Origin: Dama dama
Lineage: Eukaryota; Chordata; Mammalia; Artiodactyla; Cervidae
Assembly (NCBI RefSeq): GCF_033118175.1
Contig: NC_083691.1
Span: 59,176,001 to 59,240,000, forward strand
DNA length: 64,000 bases
Direction: 5' to 3'
Under the pieces are notes generated by a model that saw only the letters and a program-made list of their open reading frames with translations, was not told the DNA's origin and did not search any database. The position numbers and the translations under genes are program-made. This document shows positions 45,438 to 57,345 of this stretch, one piece after another. How positions within the stretch are numbered: position 1 is the stretch's first letter; each line of letters opens with the position of its first letter.

Positions 45438-45734
45438 GATGATCATCTTTTTTTTAATTTAAAAACTTTTTAATTTTTATTAATTTTTTTTTTTTTTTTT
45501 ACTGTGGTCAACAGGCTCCTATCTTTCTATCATGCTTCACTAAGTTCTAAGTCTTAGAGTTTGTCTCTTCACGTCTCTAAGTTCGTCTACTGCACTTTCA
45601 AGATGTATCTTGGTCCAGTTATAACTCATCATAACTGAAGCCAGAGTCTAGTCACCATTCATAGCTCTTGAGCGCCCTGACAGACAGTGTTTGCACAGCA
45701 GCTAGAGGAGATTTTAAAACTTAAGTTAGACTCT
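45438..45734. other. A/T homopolymer-rich segment and unassigned sequence
   Basis: A T-rich tract (45,450-45,500) with an 18-T run follows the L1 fragment. The rest is unassigned. Confidence 0.5.
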
Positions 45735-46015
45735 TGATACCCTGTTTGAAACCCTTTAGCAATTTTCTGTAACATTCAGATAAAATCCAAGGTTCTCACT
45801 TGTGGAAGAGCTAAGTTGTCATTGTCCATGTGATCAATGATCGCTGCTGCTACAATGCTCCCTGGGAGTTTCATGGGTGCTTCTTCCCAAGTGGAGTCCT
45901 CCTCTTGGAGCTCCTCACAGCCCTTCATCCCTACATCTCATTCAGATGTGTATTCAAAACGTGAGCTGCTCAAAAGTTTTCCTGCAACTTCTGTCTAAAA
46001 AACTTCCCCTTGGAG
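45735..46015 (+). repeat. L2 LINE fragment, probable
   Basis: CCCTGTTTGAAACCCTTTAGC, TTCAGATAAAATCCAAGGTTC, AATGCTCCCTGGGAG, CATTCAGATGTGTATTC and CTGCTCAAAAGTTTTCC follow the order of an L2 3' region with high divergence. Confidence 0.5.
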
Positions 46016-46101
46016 GACCTTTGTGCCCTCAAGGATGGAGCTGCTCAGTCCGCCAGGCCCCCAGTCTTACCCAAATCCTGAGTTAGAACAGAGGTATGGG
46101 C

Positions 46102-49100
46102 TTCAGTTAATTTCAGTCGCTCAGCCCTGTCCGAATCTTTGCGACCCCATGGACTGCAACATACCAGGCTTCCCTGTCAATCATCAACTCCCAGAGCTTG
46201 CTCAAACTCATATCCATTGACTTGGTGATGCTGTCCAACCATCTCATCCTCTCTCGTCCCCTTCTCCTCCTGCCTTCAATCTTGCCCAACATCAGGGTAT
46301 TTTCCAATGAGTTAGTTCTTCACATCAGGTGGCCAATGTATTGGAGCTTCAGCTTCAACATCATTCCTTCCAATGAATATTCAGGACTGATTTCCTTTAG
46401 GATTGATTGATTTGATCTCTTGCTGTCCAAGGGACTCTCAAGAATCTTCTCCAACATCACAGTTCAAAAGTATCAATTCCTTGGCACTCAGCTTTCTTTA
46501 TAGTCCAACTTTCACATCCATACAAGACTTCTGGAAAATCCATAGCTTTGACTAGATGGACTTTGTCAGTGAATGTCTCTGCTTTTTAATATGCTGTCTA
46601 GATTTGTCATAGCTTTACTTCCAAGGGCAAGTGTCTTTTAATTTCATGGCTAGGGTCACCATCCTCAGTGATTTTGGAGCCCAGGAAAATAAACTCTGTC
46701 ATTGTTTTCATTGTTTCCCATATATTTGTCCTGAAGTGATGGGACTGGATGCCATGAACTCTGTTTTTGAATGTTGAGTTTTAAGCCAGCTTTTTCACTC
46801 TCCTCTTTCACTTTCATCAAGAGACTCTTTAGTTCATCTTCGCTTTCTGCCATAAGGGTGGTGTCATCTGCATATCTGAGGTTATTGATATTTTTCCCAG
46901 CAATCTTGACTCCAGCTTGTGCTTCATTCAGCCTGGCATTTCACATGACATAATCTGCCTATAAGTTAAGTAAGCCAGGTGACAATATACAGCCGTGATG
47001 TACTCCTTTCCCAATTTGGAACAAGTCCATTGTTCCATGTTAAGTTCTAACTGTTTCTTCTTGACTTGCATACAAATTTGTCAGGAGGCAGATAAGGTGG
47101 TCTGGTATTCCCATCTCTTGAAGAATGTTCCACAGTTTGTTGTGATCCATACAGTCAAAGGCTTTGGCATAGTCCGTGAAGCAGAAGTATAATTTTTCTG
47201 GAATTCTCTTGCCTTTTCTATGATCCAATGGACGCTGGCAATCTCATCTCTGATTTCTCTGCTTTTTCTAAATCCATCTTGGACATCTGAAAGTTCTTGG
47301 TTCATATACTGTTGAAGCCTAGCTTGGAGAATTTTGAGCATTACTTTACTAGCATGTGAGATAAGGGCCATCATGCAGTAGTTTGAACATGGTTTGGCAT
47401 TGCTTTCTTTGGGATTGGAGTGAAAACTGACCTTTTCCAGTCCTGTGGCCATTAATGAGTTTTCCAAATTTGCTGACATATTGAGTGCAGTGCTTTCACA
47501 GCATCATCTTTTAGGATTTGAAATAGCTCAACTGGAATTCCATTACCTCCACTAGGTTTGTTCGTAGTGATGCTTCATAAGGCCCACTTGACTTTGCACT
47601 CCAGGATGTCTGGCTCTAGATGAGAGATCACACCATCGTGGTTATCTGGGTCATGAAGATCTTTTTTTTTTATATATATAGTTCTTCTATGTATTCCTGT
47701 CACCTCTTCTTAATATCTTCTGCTTCTGTTAGGTACATACCATTTCTGTCCTTTATTGTGCCCATCTTTGCATGAAATGTTCCTTTGGTATCTCTAATTT
47801 TCTTGACGAGATCTCTAGTCTTTCCCATTCTACTGTTTTCCTCTATTTCTTTGCATTGATCACTGAGGAAGGCTTTCTTATCCCTCCTTGCTATTCTTTG
47901 GAACTCTACATTCAAATGGTTATATCTTTCCTTTTCTCCTTTGTCTTTAGCTTCTCTTCTTTTCTCAGTTATTTGTAAGGCCTCCTCAGACAGCCATTTG
48001 GCCTTTTTGCATTTCTTTTTCTTGGGGATGGTCTTGATCTCTGCCTCCTGTACAATGTCATGAACCTCTGTCCATAGTTCTTCAGGCACTCTATCAGATC
48101 TAATCCCTCAGATCTATTTGTCACTTCCACTGTATAATCATAAGAGATTTGATTTAGGTCATACCTGAATGGTCTAGTGGTTTTCCCTACTTTCTTCAAT
48201 TTAAGTCTGAATTTGGCAATAAGGAGTTCATGATCTGAGCCACAGGCAGCCCCTGGTCTTGTTTTTGCTGACTGTATAAAGCTTCTCCATATTTGGCTGC
48301 AAAGAATATAATCGATCTGATTTCGGTATTGACCATCTGGTGAAGTCCATGTGTAGAGTTTTCTCTTGTGTTGTTGGAAGAGGGTGTTTGCTGTGACCAG
48401 TGTGTTCTCTTGGCAAAGGTCTGTTGGCCTTTGCCCTGATTCATTTTGTACTCCAAGGCCACACTTACCTTTACTCCAGATATCTTTTAACTTCCTACTT
48501 TTGCATTCCAGTACCCTATGATGAAAAGGACATCTTTTTTGGATGTTAGTTTTAGAAGGTCTTGTAGGTCTTCATAGAACCGTTCAACTTCAACTTCTTC
48601 AGCATTAATCTTTGGGGCATAGACTTGGATTACTGTGATATTGAATGGTTTGCCTTGGCAACGAACAGAGATCATTCTGTCATTTTTTAGATTGCATCCA
48701 AGTACTGCATTTCAGACTCTTATTGACTAAGAAGGCTACTCCATTTCTTCTAAGGAATTCTTGCCCAGAGTAGTAGATATAATGGTCATCTGAATTAAAT
48801 TCGCCCATCCCAGTCCATTTTAGTTCACTGATTCCTAAAATATCAATGTTCATTCTTGCCATCTCCTGTTTGACCTTCCAATTTACCTTGATTCATGGAC
48901 CTAACATTCCAGGTTCTTATGCAATATCTTTTTTTACTCCATCTGACTTTACTTCCATCACCAGTCACATCCACAACTGGGCATTGTTTTTCTTTGGCTC
49001 CGTCTCTTCATTCTTTCTGGAGTTATTTTTCCATTCTTCTCCAGTAGCATACTGGGCACCTATCAACCTGGGGAGTTCATCTTTTGGTGTCTTTTTTTGC

Positions 49101-49365
49101 CTTTTCATACTCCGCACTGTTACCCATCAGTCTTCGGTGGCCCTACATAGCACGGCTCATAGTTTCATTGAGTTAGACAAGGCTGTGATCCACGTGATCA
49201 GTTTGGTTAGTTTTCTGTGATTGTGGTTTTCACTCTGTCTGCCCTCTGATGAATAAGGATAAGAGACTTGTGTAAGCTTCCTGATGGGAGAGACTGACTG
49301 TGGGGGTACTGGGTCTTATTCTGATGGGCAGGGCTCTGGGCTTGCTGGGGACTAACTAAGGTGGT
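46102..49365 (-). mobile_element. Long antisense BovB, 5' end broken by an LTR
   Basis: About 3.26 kb from the 3' tail (TTCAGTTAATTTCAGTCGC) to a 5' region that continues past CTGTCTGCCCTCTGATG into AATAAGGATAAGAGACTTG and GTACTGGGTCTTATTCTGATGG. This differs from the 5' end of the copy at 22.1-25.7 kb. The element stops at CTAACTAAGGTGG, where an LTR begins. A T8/TATATATA expansion lies at 47,664-47,682. Confidence 0.9.
46110..48980 (-). pseudogene. BovB endonuclease-reverse transcriptase ORF, decayed
   Basis: Fragments are spread over several frames: endonuclease LGISELKWTGMGEFNSD and FIIGYWNAKVG (usually GDWNAKVG, so the Asp of this motif is Tyr), RT DVQDGFRKSREIRDEIASV, FTDYAKAFDCMDHNK, and a YADD box whose first Asp codon at 46,866-46,868 is intact. 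MAESEDELKSLLMKVKEESE follows. Many frameshifts and stops make it inactive. Confidence 0.88.
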
Positions 49366-49838
49366 TGTTGTTGCAGGAAGTGGACCCCTTCCAGGTCCTG
49401 AAAGCGAGCTCTTGTCTAGCACTTGGAAATGAATTGTCTGAGGAGACACATGTGCTGACAAAGCAAGAGATTTTATTGGGACGGGGCACCCTGTTGCGAG
49501 CAGCAGGGTAAGGGAGACTAGGAGAACTGCTCTGCCACGTGGCTTGCTGTCTCGGGATTTATGGTGATGGGATTAGTTTCTGGGGTGTCTCTGACCAATC
49601 ATTTTGACTCAGGGTCCTTCCTAGTGGTACACACATTGCTCAGCCAAGATGGATGTCATCTGGGAGATGGCTGGACACGTGGTGTCACCTTTTGACCTTT
49701 CCAGAACTCTTCCGGTTGGTGGTGGCTTATTAGTTCTGTGTTCCTTATCAGGACCTCCTGTCATAGAACCACTCATGAAATGATTACTATGGTGCCTGGC
49801 CAGGGTAGGCGTTTTCAGTCGGTGTGCTTCCCCTAACA
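49366..49838 (-). repeat. Solo endogenous-retrovirus LTR, antisense
   Basis: On the minus strand it starts TGTTAGGGGAAGC, has CCAATCATTT-like and ACCAATC-type promoter text (GATTGGTCAGAGACACC), AATAAA at 49,472-49,477 (minus) and a U5 containing GACAATTCATTTCC, and ends GCAACA. GGTG occurs at 49,360-49,363 and 49,839-49,842 as a possible 4-bp duplication, with one or two bases of ambiguity at the left edge. No internal viral sequence adjoins. It sits at or in the BovB 5' region and so is younger than that copy. Confidence 0.75.
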
Positions 49839-49842
49839 GGTG

Positions 49843-50467
49843 TGAAGTGGAACACAGCAGCAGCTATTGGCAAACCAACACTCCCCATTCCCGTGTGTAT
49901 TCTAACAGATGCCTTGAATAAATGTTCTACCAATAGTTAACATGGAGAGGTTTTCTTATTTTAATTCTCAAGGAGACTCTCCGCAGACTAAGTGTTGATC
50001 AGCTTGTCACAATGTGACATTTTGGTTTTATTGATATTTACCATGATTATCAAGTTGACTTTTCCCAAGTGTAGTCTTTTGTTACTTCCTTCCTCAGCAC
50101 GTAAGCATATACCTAAAACATTAACTGACATTCATAGACTGTAAAACAGCAGGATGGGCAGAATGGCTTGGGCGAGACCCACCTCTGAAGCCAGTCTCCA
50201 TCACACCCTGAATTTTGAGAAGTCTTCCTGGCTGAGGGGGCGGGATTTCGAGGGGTAGGTCCCTGAATCATAGGCTGAGTCACTGTGTATGCACAATGGG
50301 TGGGTGGGTGAGCTGAGAGTGAATATATTTATACTGACCCTGCCCTGAAAAGATGAAAAAAAGAAATAAAAATAAAAAACAGTGTTTTTAAGGCAGCTCA
50401 GAAAGTCTGCAATCAGGAATCTCAGTAAATGCAGTTTCTATCAGGGCACAGGTGCTGTGAGCAATGG
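49843..50467. other. Unassigned sequence
   Basis: No recognised repeat or gene. Confidence 0.4.
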
Positions 50468-50670
50468 ACCTTGTTGCTGTTCAGATGCTAAGTCATGTCC
50501 AACTCTTTGCAATATCATGGACTGTAGCACACCAGGCTCCCCTGTCCTTCACTATCTCCCAGAATTTGCTCATACTCATGCCCACTGAGTTGGTGATGCC
50601 ACACATCTCATCTCTTTCTCCCTCTTCTCTGTTTGCCTTTAAACTTTCCCAGCATCAAGGTCTTAGCCAG
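50468..50670 (-). repeat. BovB 3' tail fragment (antisense)
   Basis: TGTTCAGATGCTAAGTCATG to TTTCCCAGCATCAAGGTC, matching the last about 200 bp of BovB in reverse. It is heavily 5'-truncated. Confidence 0.85.
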
Positions 50671-52000
50671 CAATCAAAGCAATCTCTGAATAATTTTAAA
50701 ACTATGTAACTCCAGCTATATATATATATATTGCTCAGAGTTCAAGTAGCCCACAGGATAGATATAAAAGCTGAAGAATTAGATGTCATGTCACTAACTA
50801 GGGCAGATCAGGGAGAGGGGAGAAGAACTAATGGACCACCTTACCAGGTGCCACCTTTGGATTGAATGCATCACTTGAATCATTTCAAAATTCCAGTTCT
50901 AAGCAGAAACATCTGACTGTACTAGTTTGAGTCACATGCCTCCCATAAAGTAAAGTCATCTTGACAATGTCATGCGAGAGAGGAGAGGGCCACGTGTACA
51001 GTTGTGTATGTTGCACACTACACAGCTTGGGGATCCCCACTTTCCTCTGCTGCAAGGGCTGATTCCCAAAATCAGAATAAATCTCAAGAGATACCAGGGT
51101 CATCACTTGTCAGAAAAGTTGTAGAGGGCAGTGGCTTATATAGGAAGCCTTTCAACTCTGACAGAGTCTTCTCAGAGTTAGGTTCTGTGGTCTTCTGTGT
51201 GTGCTGATTATGGCATGAGTTACAATCACAATAAACAAGCAAAGTACAGAAAATGTTTTTCAGTTCCCACCAACGGATTTGATCCTTGACATTCAAAGGA
51301 AAGTTTGTTCCTTCAGACAAATGGGAACAGACACAAACACTGAAACACATTAAGTTACTTAAAACTCTCTTCTTCAATTAAATTCTCGTCTAAAGATTAA
51401 ATGACTTTATTACATAATATTTTGCAAGGACTTGTCTTTTAGCGCACTTGCAGATTAGTTAGTAATTCTGTGGGTGTCTATTTCTTATAAATATGTTTAG
51501 ATATTTTTCTCCTTCAGAAGAGTATGCCTCTGAAAGAAGCATCTGTGGTGTTTTTAATGATTCTGGGGAACTATTCTCCATAAGCTGACACAGGCAGAGC
51601 TCATGCAATGCCTATAAAACATCCCAGGGTTCATTTTTAAGACCTTTGCCCGGTTACATAGATAAAGGAATTGGCAGGGAGCCAAAGTTTTGTCTCGAGA
51701 CAAGCAAGATTTAAGTCAATTCACAGATCAAAGAGAGGACGAAGAAAGAAAACTGGCCGAGGCTCTGCTTAGAACTACCCACCTCTGAATAACACCAACG
51801 TCCTCCCTTGGAAACCACTGACTTTCCATGAAAGGATTGAAAAGAGATAATTAAAACTAAGTAGGCACTCTGGATTGCTGCACAGTATGGTTTTCCCTTG
51901 GTCCAGGTCTTACTTTATGATTCTCAAAGGCCTTCATCCATGTTGAACTAGGTCCTTTAAAAATAGTTTGGAAAAATCTAAAATCTTAAGATCCATCTGT
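50671..52000. other. Unassigned sequence
   Basis: Holds a short TATATATA run (50,718-50,733). About 1.3 kb otherwise without a recognised repeat or gene. Confidence 0.4.
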
Positions 52001-52135
52001 ATGTGTATATGTGCATATATACACACACAAACCTTGTATGTACAATATACTTACATACATTAGTGTGTGTTATAGTTATATATAGAGATATAGTTATATA
52101 TAGCTATCTCTATATTTATATATATATAGAGGGAC
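52001..52135. repeat. Low-complexity TA/TG/CA-rich tract
   Basis: Interleaved TATA, CACACA and GTGTGT stretches typical of a degenerate compound microsatellite. Confidence 0.8.
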
Positions 52136-52237
52136 TATTAACAAACAAGAAAAGCAGTGATAATTACAAAACTCAGGACAATGGGGAGTCAGAGATTTGA
52201 TAGAGAACAGTACAAAATTAGATGCCGTGGTTCTTAA

Positions 52238-52415
52238 GATAAAGGGTTTTTTTTTTTAACTTTTTATTTTATATTGGAGTATAGCCAATTAGCAATGTTG
52301 TAATAGTTTCAGGTGGACAGCAAAGGGACTCAGCCATACATATCCAAGTATCCATTCTCCCCCAAACTCCCCTCCCATCCAGACCACATTATATTGAGCT
52401 GAATTCTGATAAAGG
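52238..52415 (-). repeat. Truncated L1 3' end with 8-bp target-site duplication
   Basis: The T-run at the left is the A tail of an antisense L1 3' end (ATTGGAGTATAGCCAATTAG, AATGTTGTAATAGTTTCAGG, CTCAGCCATACATATCC). Perfect GATAAAGG repeats at 52,238-52,245 and 52,408-52,415 flank an insert of only about 160 bp. Confidence 0.85.
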
Positions 52416-53172
52416 TTTTCAATTATTCATTTTATCGCAATGTTTTACAGTCTGACTATCTCTCTCTCCTTCTCCCACTCTCTCTCCAGATACATGTATT
52501 AAGTAGTACTTAAAACTTTTCAGAAAGGAATAATAATTTATGACCAATTGTCATTTATCTGAGGAATCCATACATGGTTCAATTCTAAGACACTCATTTA
52601 TTCAAAAAACCACTGTATTACTTAGCAAAGGATTAAAAATTTTAACATTAAAAATTAGATATTAAAAATGATTATCAGTTGGTGCTGAAATAGGAATTAT
52701 CAAAGTCTACCATTTCTAATAAAAATGCTTAGTAAGCTTGAAAGATAGAGATTTCCTCACTTTTACAAAATTATCAGAAAACTGCACTACTAAAACTAAA
52801 CCCTATTTAGTGGTGAAACACAAGAGTCATTCCTACCAGAGCCTGGAATAAGAAAAGAAGCCCACCTCCAGCATTTTAATGCTTTGTACATAAAAAAGAG
52901 AAATAAATAAAGACTAGTAATGTTGGAGAAGAGAAAAATTGGTATTGTCTGCAGATAAGATATGATCTATCTAGAAACTGGTAAGAAAATTGTGATATCG
53001 TTCAGCAAGATGACTGATCAAAAAACCAACCCACAAAACAATAGCTTTTTAATACCTTATTAATGGCCAATTAAAAATATTATAGAAAACACATTCTTAT
53101 CACAGAGAAGCATGAAAACCTATACAAAAGCTTAAAAATTGTGTTGAAGGTGATTAAATTTAGAGACATAGT
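52416..53172. other. Unassigned AT-rich sequence
   Basis: A short CT-rich run lies at 52,459-52,487. Otherwise nothing recognised. Confidence 0.4.
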
Positions 53173-53331
53173 ATGTTTCTAAATTGGAGAAAGGAACGGC
53201 AATCCACTCTAGTATTTTTGCCTGGAGAATTCCATGGACAGAGGAGCCTGGTGGGCTACAGTCCATGGGGTCGCAAAGAGTTGGACACGACTGAGCAATT
53301 ATCACTCACTTGCTTACTCATGTTTCTAAAT
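53173..53331 (+). repeat. 5'-truncated Bov-tA SINE with 12-bp target-site duplication
   Basis: The sense Bov-A body begins at GGAGAAAGGAACGGCAATCC without the tRNA head and ends ACGACTGAGCAATTATCACTC. Perfect ATGTTTCTAAAT repeats at 53,173-53,184 and 53,320-53,331 flank it. Confidence 0.92.
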
Positions 53332-53334
53332 ACA

Positions 53335-53805
53335 AATACTCAGTATTTATTCAACCAACATTTATTAGGCACCTAGAGTATGCCTGATTTTTCTTCTACA
53401 TACTAAAGATAACACAGGGAAAAATGATTATTGCAATGGGGGAGTGATGGATTTTAAACATAGAATTAAAGAGAAATAGTATCCTATGGTGATAAGTATT
53501 ATGGAAGAAATATAAAGCAGCAAAAGAGGATTGGGAGGGTCGGGGTTGGTATTTAAATACAGCGGTCATCAAAGTCCTTATTGGAGAAGTTGTATTTTAG
53601 CAAAAGCAGTTGCTCCCTTGGAAAGAGAATGCAGGCCAGGGAACAGCAAACACAAGAACCCCGAGTAGACTCAAGCCTTGTCAGGTGTAAGCTGGAGGAA
53701 ATGAGCATTAGGATGGAAGAGGTGAGGGAATGGGGCTGGGGTGTATGGAGCCAGGCAGACTATTCTAAGAACTTGACTTTCACAGTGGGAGGGCTGAAGA
53801 CACTC
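53335..53805 (-). repeat. L2 LINE fragment (antisense)
   Basis: Antisense L2 order: CAACATTTATTAGGCACC, GGTGATAAGTATTATGGAAG, TAAAGCAGCAAAAGAGGATTG, CCAGGGAACAGCAAACAC, GGGAATGGGGCTGG, GAACTTGACTTTCAC. It is diverged but nearly continuous over 450 bp. Confidence 0.7.
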
Positions 53806-53814
53806 TTGCCTTCT

Positions 53815-54350
53815 CTTTCTGATAGTTTGTTATTAATATATAGAAAAACAACATATTTCTGTATATTAACCTTGTATCCTGCAATTTTACTGAATTCACT
53901 TATTTGTTCTAATGGTTTATAGTGGAGATTTTAGACTTCTCTCTATATATTATCTTTCCTTTTGCAGCTAGTGACAGTTTTCCTTCTTCCCTTACAATTT
54001 AGTGGGAAAGGCAATGGCAACCCACTCCAGTACTCTTGCCTGGCAAATCCCTTGGATGGAGGAGCCTGGTAGGCTGCAGTCCATGTGGTTGCTACGAGTT
54101 GGACACAACTGAGCAACTTCACTTTCACTTTTCACTTTCATGCATTGGAGAAGGAAATGGCAACCCACTCCAGGGTTCTTGCCTGGAGAATCCCAGGGAC
54201 GGGGGAGACTGGTGGGCTGCCGTCTACAGGGTCGCACAGAGTAGGACACGACTGAAGTGACTTAGCAGCAGCAGCAGCTTCCAATTTAGATGCCTTTTCT
54301 TTATTTTTCTTGTCTGATTATTGTGGCTGGAACTTCCAATATTATGTTTT
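53815..54350 (-). repeat. L1 ORF2 fragment (antisense), split by BOVA2
   Basis: Antisense L1 RT-region text: TGTATATTAACCTTGTATCC, TGCAATTTTACTGAATTC, GCAGCTAGTGACAGTTTTCC, then after the SINE TTTCTTGTCTGATTATTG and CTGGAACTTCCAATATTATG. The two halves join cleanly across the BOVA2. Confidence 0.8.
53991..54289 (+). repeat. BOVA2 dimeric SINE with target-site duplication
   Basis: Two Bov-A units linked by TCACTTTCACTTTTCAC...ATGCATTGGAG and ending with a (GCA)n tail. CTTACAATTTAG (53,991-54,002) and CTTCCAATTTAG (54,278-54,289) flank it with one mismatch. Confidence 0.93.
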
Positions 54351-55027
54351 ATTAAATGAAAATGAAAGTTAGAGAATTCTGCTTTTTAAAATTTAAGATC
54401 TACATGAGTAATGTTAGAAATCCATTTAGTGATTTTAATTTACATAGTTTTGTTCTTTAAAAATTTGCTTAATATTGCTTAAATTGCTAATTTGAGGGAT
54501 ATATTATTTTTGAATACTAGCATTGCTTTCTTAATAGCAGTGTTTCATCTTCTTACTTGATACAAACACTATGCTTTTGACAAATGTATAAGGTGTGCCA
54601 GTTATTCACACCTGTGGAATTCCTGAAATTCCATGTGACATTACTAGAAGCATCATGATACGGTGGGCAGAAGTGTCCTAAATTAGAATGCTCATGCTAA
54701 GCATAAAATAAACAAGGCAATATAAAATTGGCCCTGCAAACCCAATGTCATGTGAAATCAGCTTTAAACAAGAATGTGTGTAACGAATATCATGACATGA
54801 ATGAAATTGGTTAAAAAGAGTGTTTGTGATTACAGCTCTAAGCTTCAGTTACCAGAATTTATCCCCTTTCCCTGAAAATTTGCTATGTTTTCATACATTA
54901 GTTTTCCTTTATGGAAAAACAGCAATATCAGAAGAAAAAGCGTCATATTCACCTTGGTAGAAAAAGAATAAAAATTTTTGAATTTAGGAAATAAACTTGG
55001 TTGTATAATTTGATAATAAATGAATAG
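54351..55027. other. Unassigned AT-rich sequence
   Basis: No recognised repeat or gene. Confidence 0.4.
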
Positions 55028-55145
55028 GACTTCCCTGGTGGTCCAGCTGTTAAGACTCTGAGCTTCCAATGCAGAGGACTTGGGTTCAGTCCCTGGTCAA
55101 GGAACCAAGAGCCTGCACGGTATGCAGTAAAGTGGCAAAAAAATT
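55028..55145 (+). repeat. CHR-type SINE
   Basis: Head GACTTCCCTGGTGGTCC, B-box-like GGTTCAGTCCC, GGTCAAGGAACCAAG, ending in an A7 run. Confidence 0.88.
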
Positions 55146-55339
55146 GTGTCAATAGGTTAACATTCGTTAATGTTGTGTGTTCTCTGTAGTGCTGGCACAC
55201 ACATGAGAAATATGTAAATGATGAAAGTCTCATTACAATTCTAGTGTTTGAGAAGAAGACATGTTATTTTGGTATGTATCATACATATTTGAAAGACAGG
55301 ATCACTTAAAATCGTGAATGCAGGAATAAATTTATGGTG

Positions 55340-55562
55340 CTGTGCATGCTTGAGTGCTAAGTCCCTTCAGTCAATTCCAACTCTTTGCAACTCTATGGAC
55401 TGTAACCCGCCAGGCTCCTCTGTCCATGGGATTCTCCAGGCACAAATACTGGAGTGGGTTGCCATTTCCTCCTCCAGGGGATCTTCCCGACCCAGGGATG
55501 GAACCCACATTTCTTATGTCTCTTGCATTGGCAGACAGAATCTTTACCACCAGTGCCACCGT
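55340..55562 (-). repeat. Bov-tA SINE (antisense)
   Basis: Reverse Bov-tA from GAGTGCTAAGTCCCTTCAG to CACCAGTGCCACC, with the CTTATGTCTCTTGC variant also seen in the copy at 12.6-12.8 kb. The two may therefore share a subfamily. Confidence 0.92.
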
Positions 55563-56150
55563 TGTTTAAAGGAATATCTTTAGTTATCTTTCACAAAAAA
55601 TAAGTATTTATTGCATACCTGCCATGTGCCCATAAATTCTGTGCATTCAAATGTATGCACTCCGAGGGAGAACTTTTAAAAGAAATGCTTTCTTTTTTTT
55701 CAACAAGTTTGTGAAGTGAGCGTGAGGAAGGAGCTGGATCTATTGTTACCTTGTCTGCATTCTCAGGGGCTTTTCAAAGAGGGCTTTTCTCTGCTGTGAG
55801 TGTGCTTCCAGCATTCACACCTGCATTTTCTGGATTCTAACAAGGCCCTTGAATGCAAATCAGTGTGAATCACTCCAATGTTTACAGAAGTCCTGGAAGT
55901 GCTGGACTTGTTTAGACTCTGGGAAGTTGCTCTCCGACATTTCCTCAGGAATTTTCATGCAAAATTTTGACTCTTGCCAATTTTACTGTGAATATTCACA
56001 TCAGTGTGTATGCCTTCCCCATCTCATGAGTCTAATCAGCAGGATTGATCCACATGACTATACTGAAATTTTATCTCCAGGACCAGAAAAGAAATAACTT
56101 GCCATTGTTAATAGTAATGACCAGTTTTTAGCCAGGATTTATTATGTTCA
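55563..56150. other. Unassigned sequence
   Basis: No recognised repeat or gene. An 82-codon ORF (55,849-56,097) has no supporting motif. Confidence 0.4.
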
Positions 56151-56375
56151 GGGACTTCCACTTGGGAAGGAATTGGTAAAGGACCCACCTGCCAGTGCAG
56201 GAGACATAAGAGATGCAGGTTCAATCCCTGGGTTGGGAAGATACCTGGGAGAAGGAAATGGTAACCCACTCTAGTATTCTTCCCTGGAGAATCCCTTGGG
56301 CAGAGGAGTCTGGTGGGCTACAGTCCATGGGGTCGCAGAGTCAGACACCACTGAGCTACTGAGCACCACCACTTT
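56151..56375 (+). repeat. Bov-tA SINE
   Basis: Sense Bov-tA with head GGACTTCCACTTGGGAAGG (diverged), B-box-like GGTTCAATCCC and ACCACTGAGCTACTGAGCACC tail. Confidence 0.9.
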
Positions 56376-56539
56376 GTGTGACAGACACTATTCTGAGTCT
56401 TACATAAGTCCATTTATTCAACCCTCTCAAGCAGATTATCATCAAAATATTCTTTCTGACTCAAGATATTTGTAACAAAGGATAAAAATAGACCCCACAG
56501 ACAGTTAAAGGAAAAATCATAAAAGATACTAATTAAAAA

Positions 56540-56790
56540 ATTTTCAAGTGACATGATTTGAAAATTCACAGAAGAAAAGCAATATGGAATAGTTAATAAA
56601 CACAAAAGTAGATCTTTCATAAATAAAGGAATTCAAATTTATATAACCACAAGTTACCATTTTTTCTATTATAAAATGAGCACAGTTAGAAAATCATTAA
56701 AAGTATTGATAAAGGTACAGTTGACCCAAACACCAATGGTAGAGATGTAATTGTTTCAACAATATGTATACAGATATTTTGTTCTTAGCT
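56540..56790 (+). repeat. Old L1 fragment, probable
   Basis: AAATTCACAGAAGAAAAGC, TAGTTAATAAACACAAAAG, CACAAGTTACCATTTTTTC and AACACCAATGGTAGAG match a diverged L1 ORF2 C-terminal to 3' region. Confidence 0.5.
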
Positions 56791-57224
56791 GTTAAGCATT
56801 TAATTATACCCAATGAATTTATTTTAAAGTGATCTTTCTATTTAATAGAGAAAATATTAAAATCTTTAGATATATTATGAACTGTATAGTAATTGGTTTT
56901 CCAAATTGAAAAAAATCTAGACCCTTTGAACCATATGTGTAAATAAACACATGGTGGATCAAGATTTTAATTATTTAAAAAAAATTTTAAAGTTAGTAAG
57001 ATGAAAGAGAAATACCTCAATGAGACACACAATGCAAATTATAAAGGTAAAAATTGATACTTTGACTATAAATTTTTGAAAACCCATATAAAAAAAGCAG
57101 CACATGTAAGATTTGAAAGATAGACTGGAAAAAGCCATATCAGTCAAAGAACTGATCTATATTTAGAACTATAAATAATTCATATGCAGCTATTGATAGA
57201 TGCATTGTTATAGGAAAAATAGAA
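56791..57224. other. Unassigned AT-rich sequence
   Basis: Very AT-rich with no recognised feature. May include more decayed L1. Confidence 0.35.
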
Positions 57225-57345
57225 AATTGAAGAAAAATGGTCCAAGGATATAAACAGGAAATTCACAGAAGAAAAATCTAGAAAGACAAAAATGTGAAAA
57301 GATGTTCAACATTAAGAGTAATCAGAATTTGATGGATTAAGAGAA
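57225..57345 (+). repeat. Second old L1 fragment covering the same region
   Basis: GATATAAACAGGAAATTCACAG, AGAAAGACAAAAATGTG and AAAAGATGTTCAACATTAAG repeat the L1 segment already present at 56.55 kb. This is a separate insertion or a duplicated piece. Confidence 0.5.
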
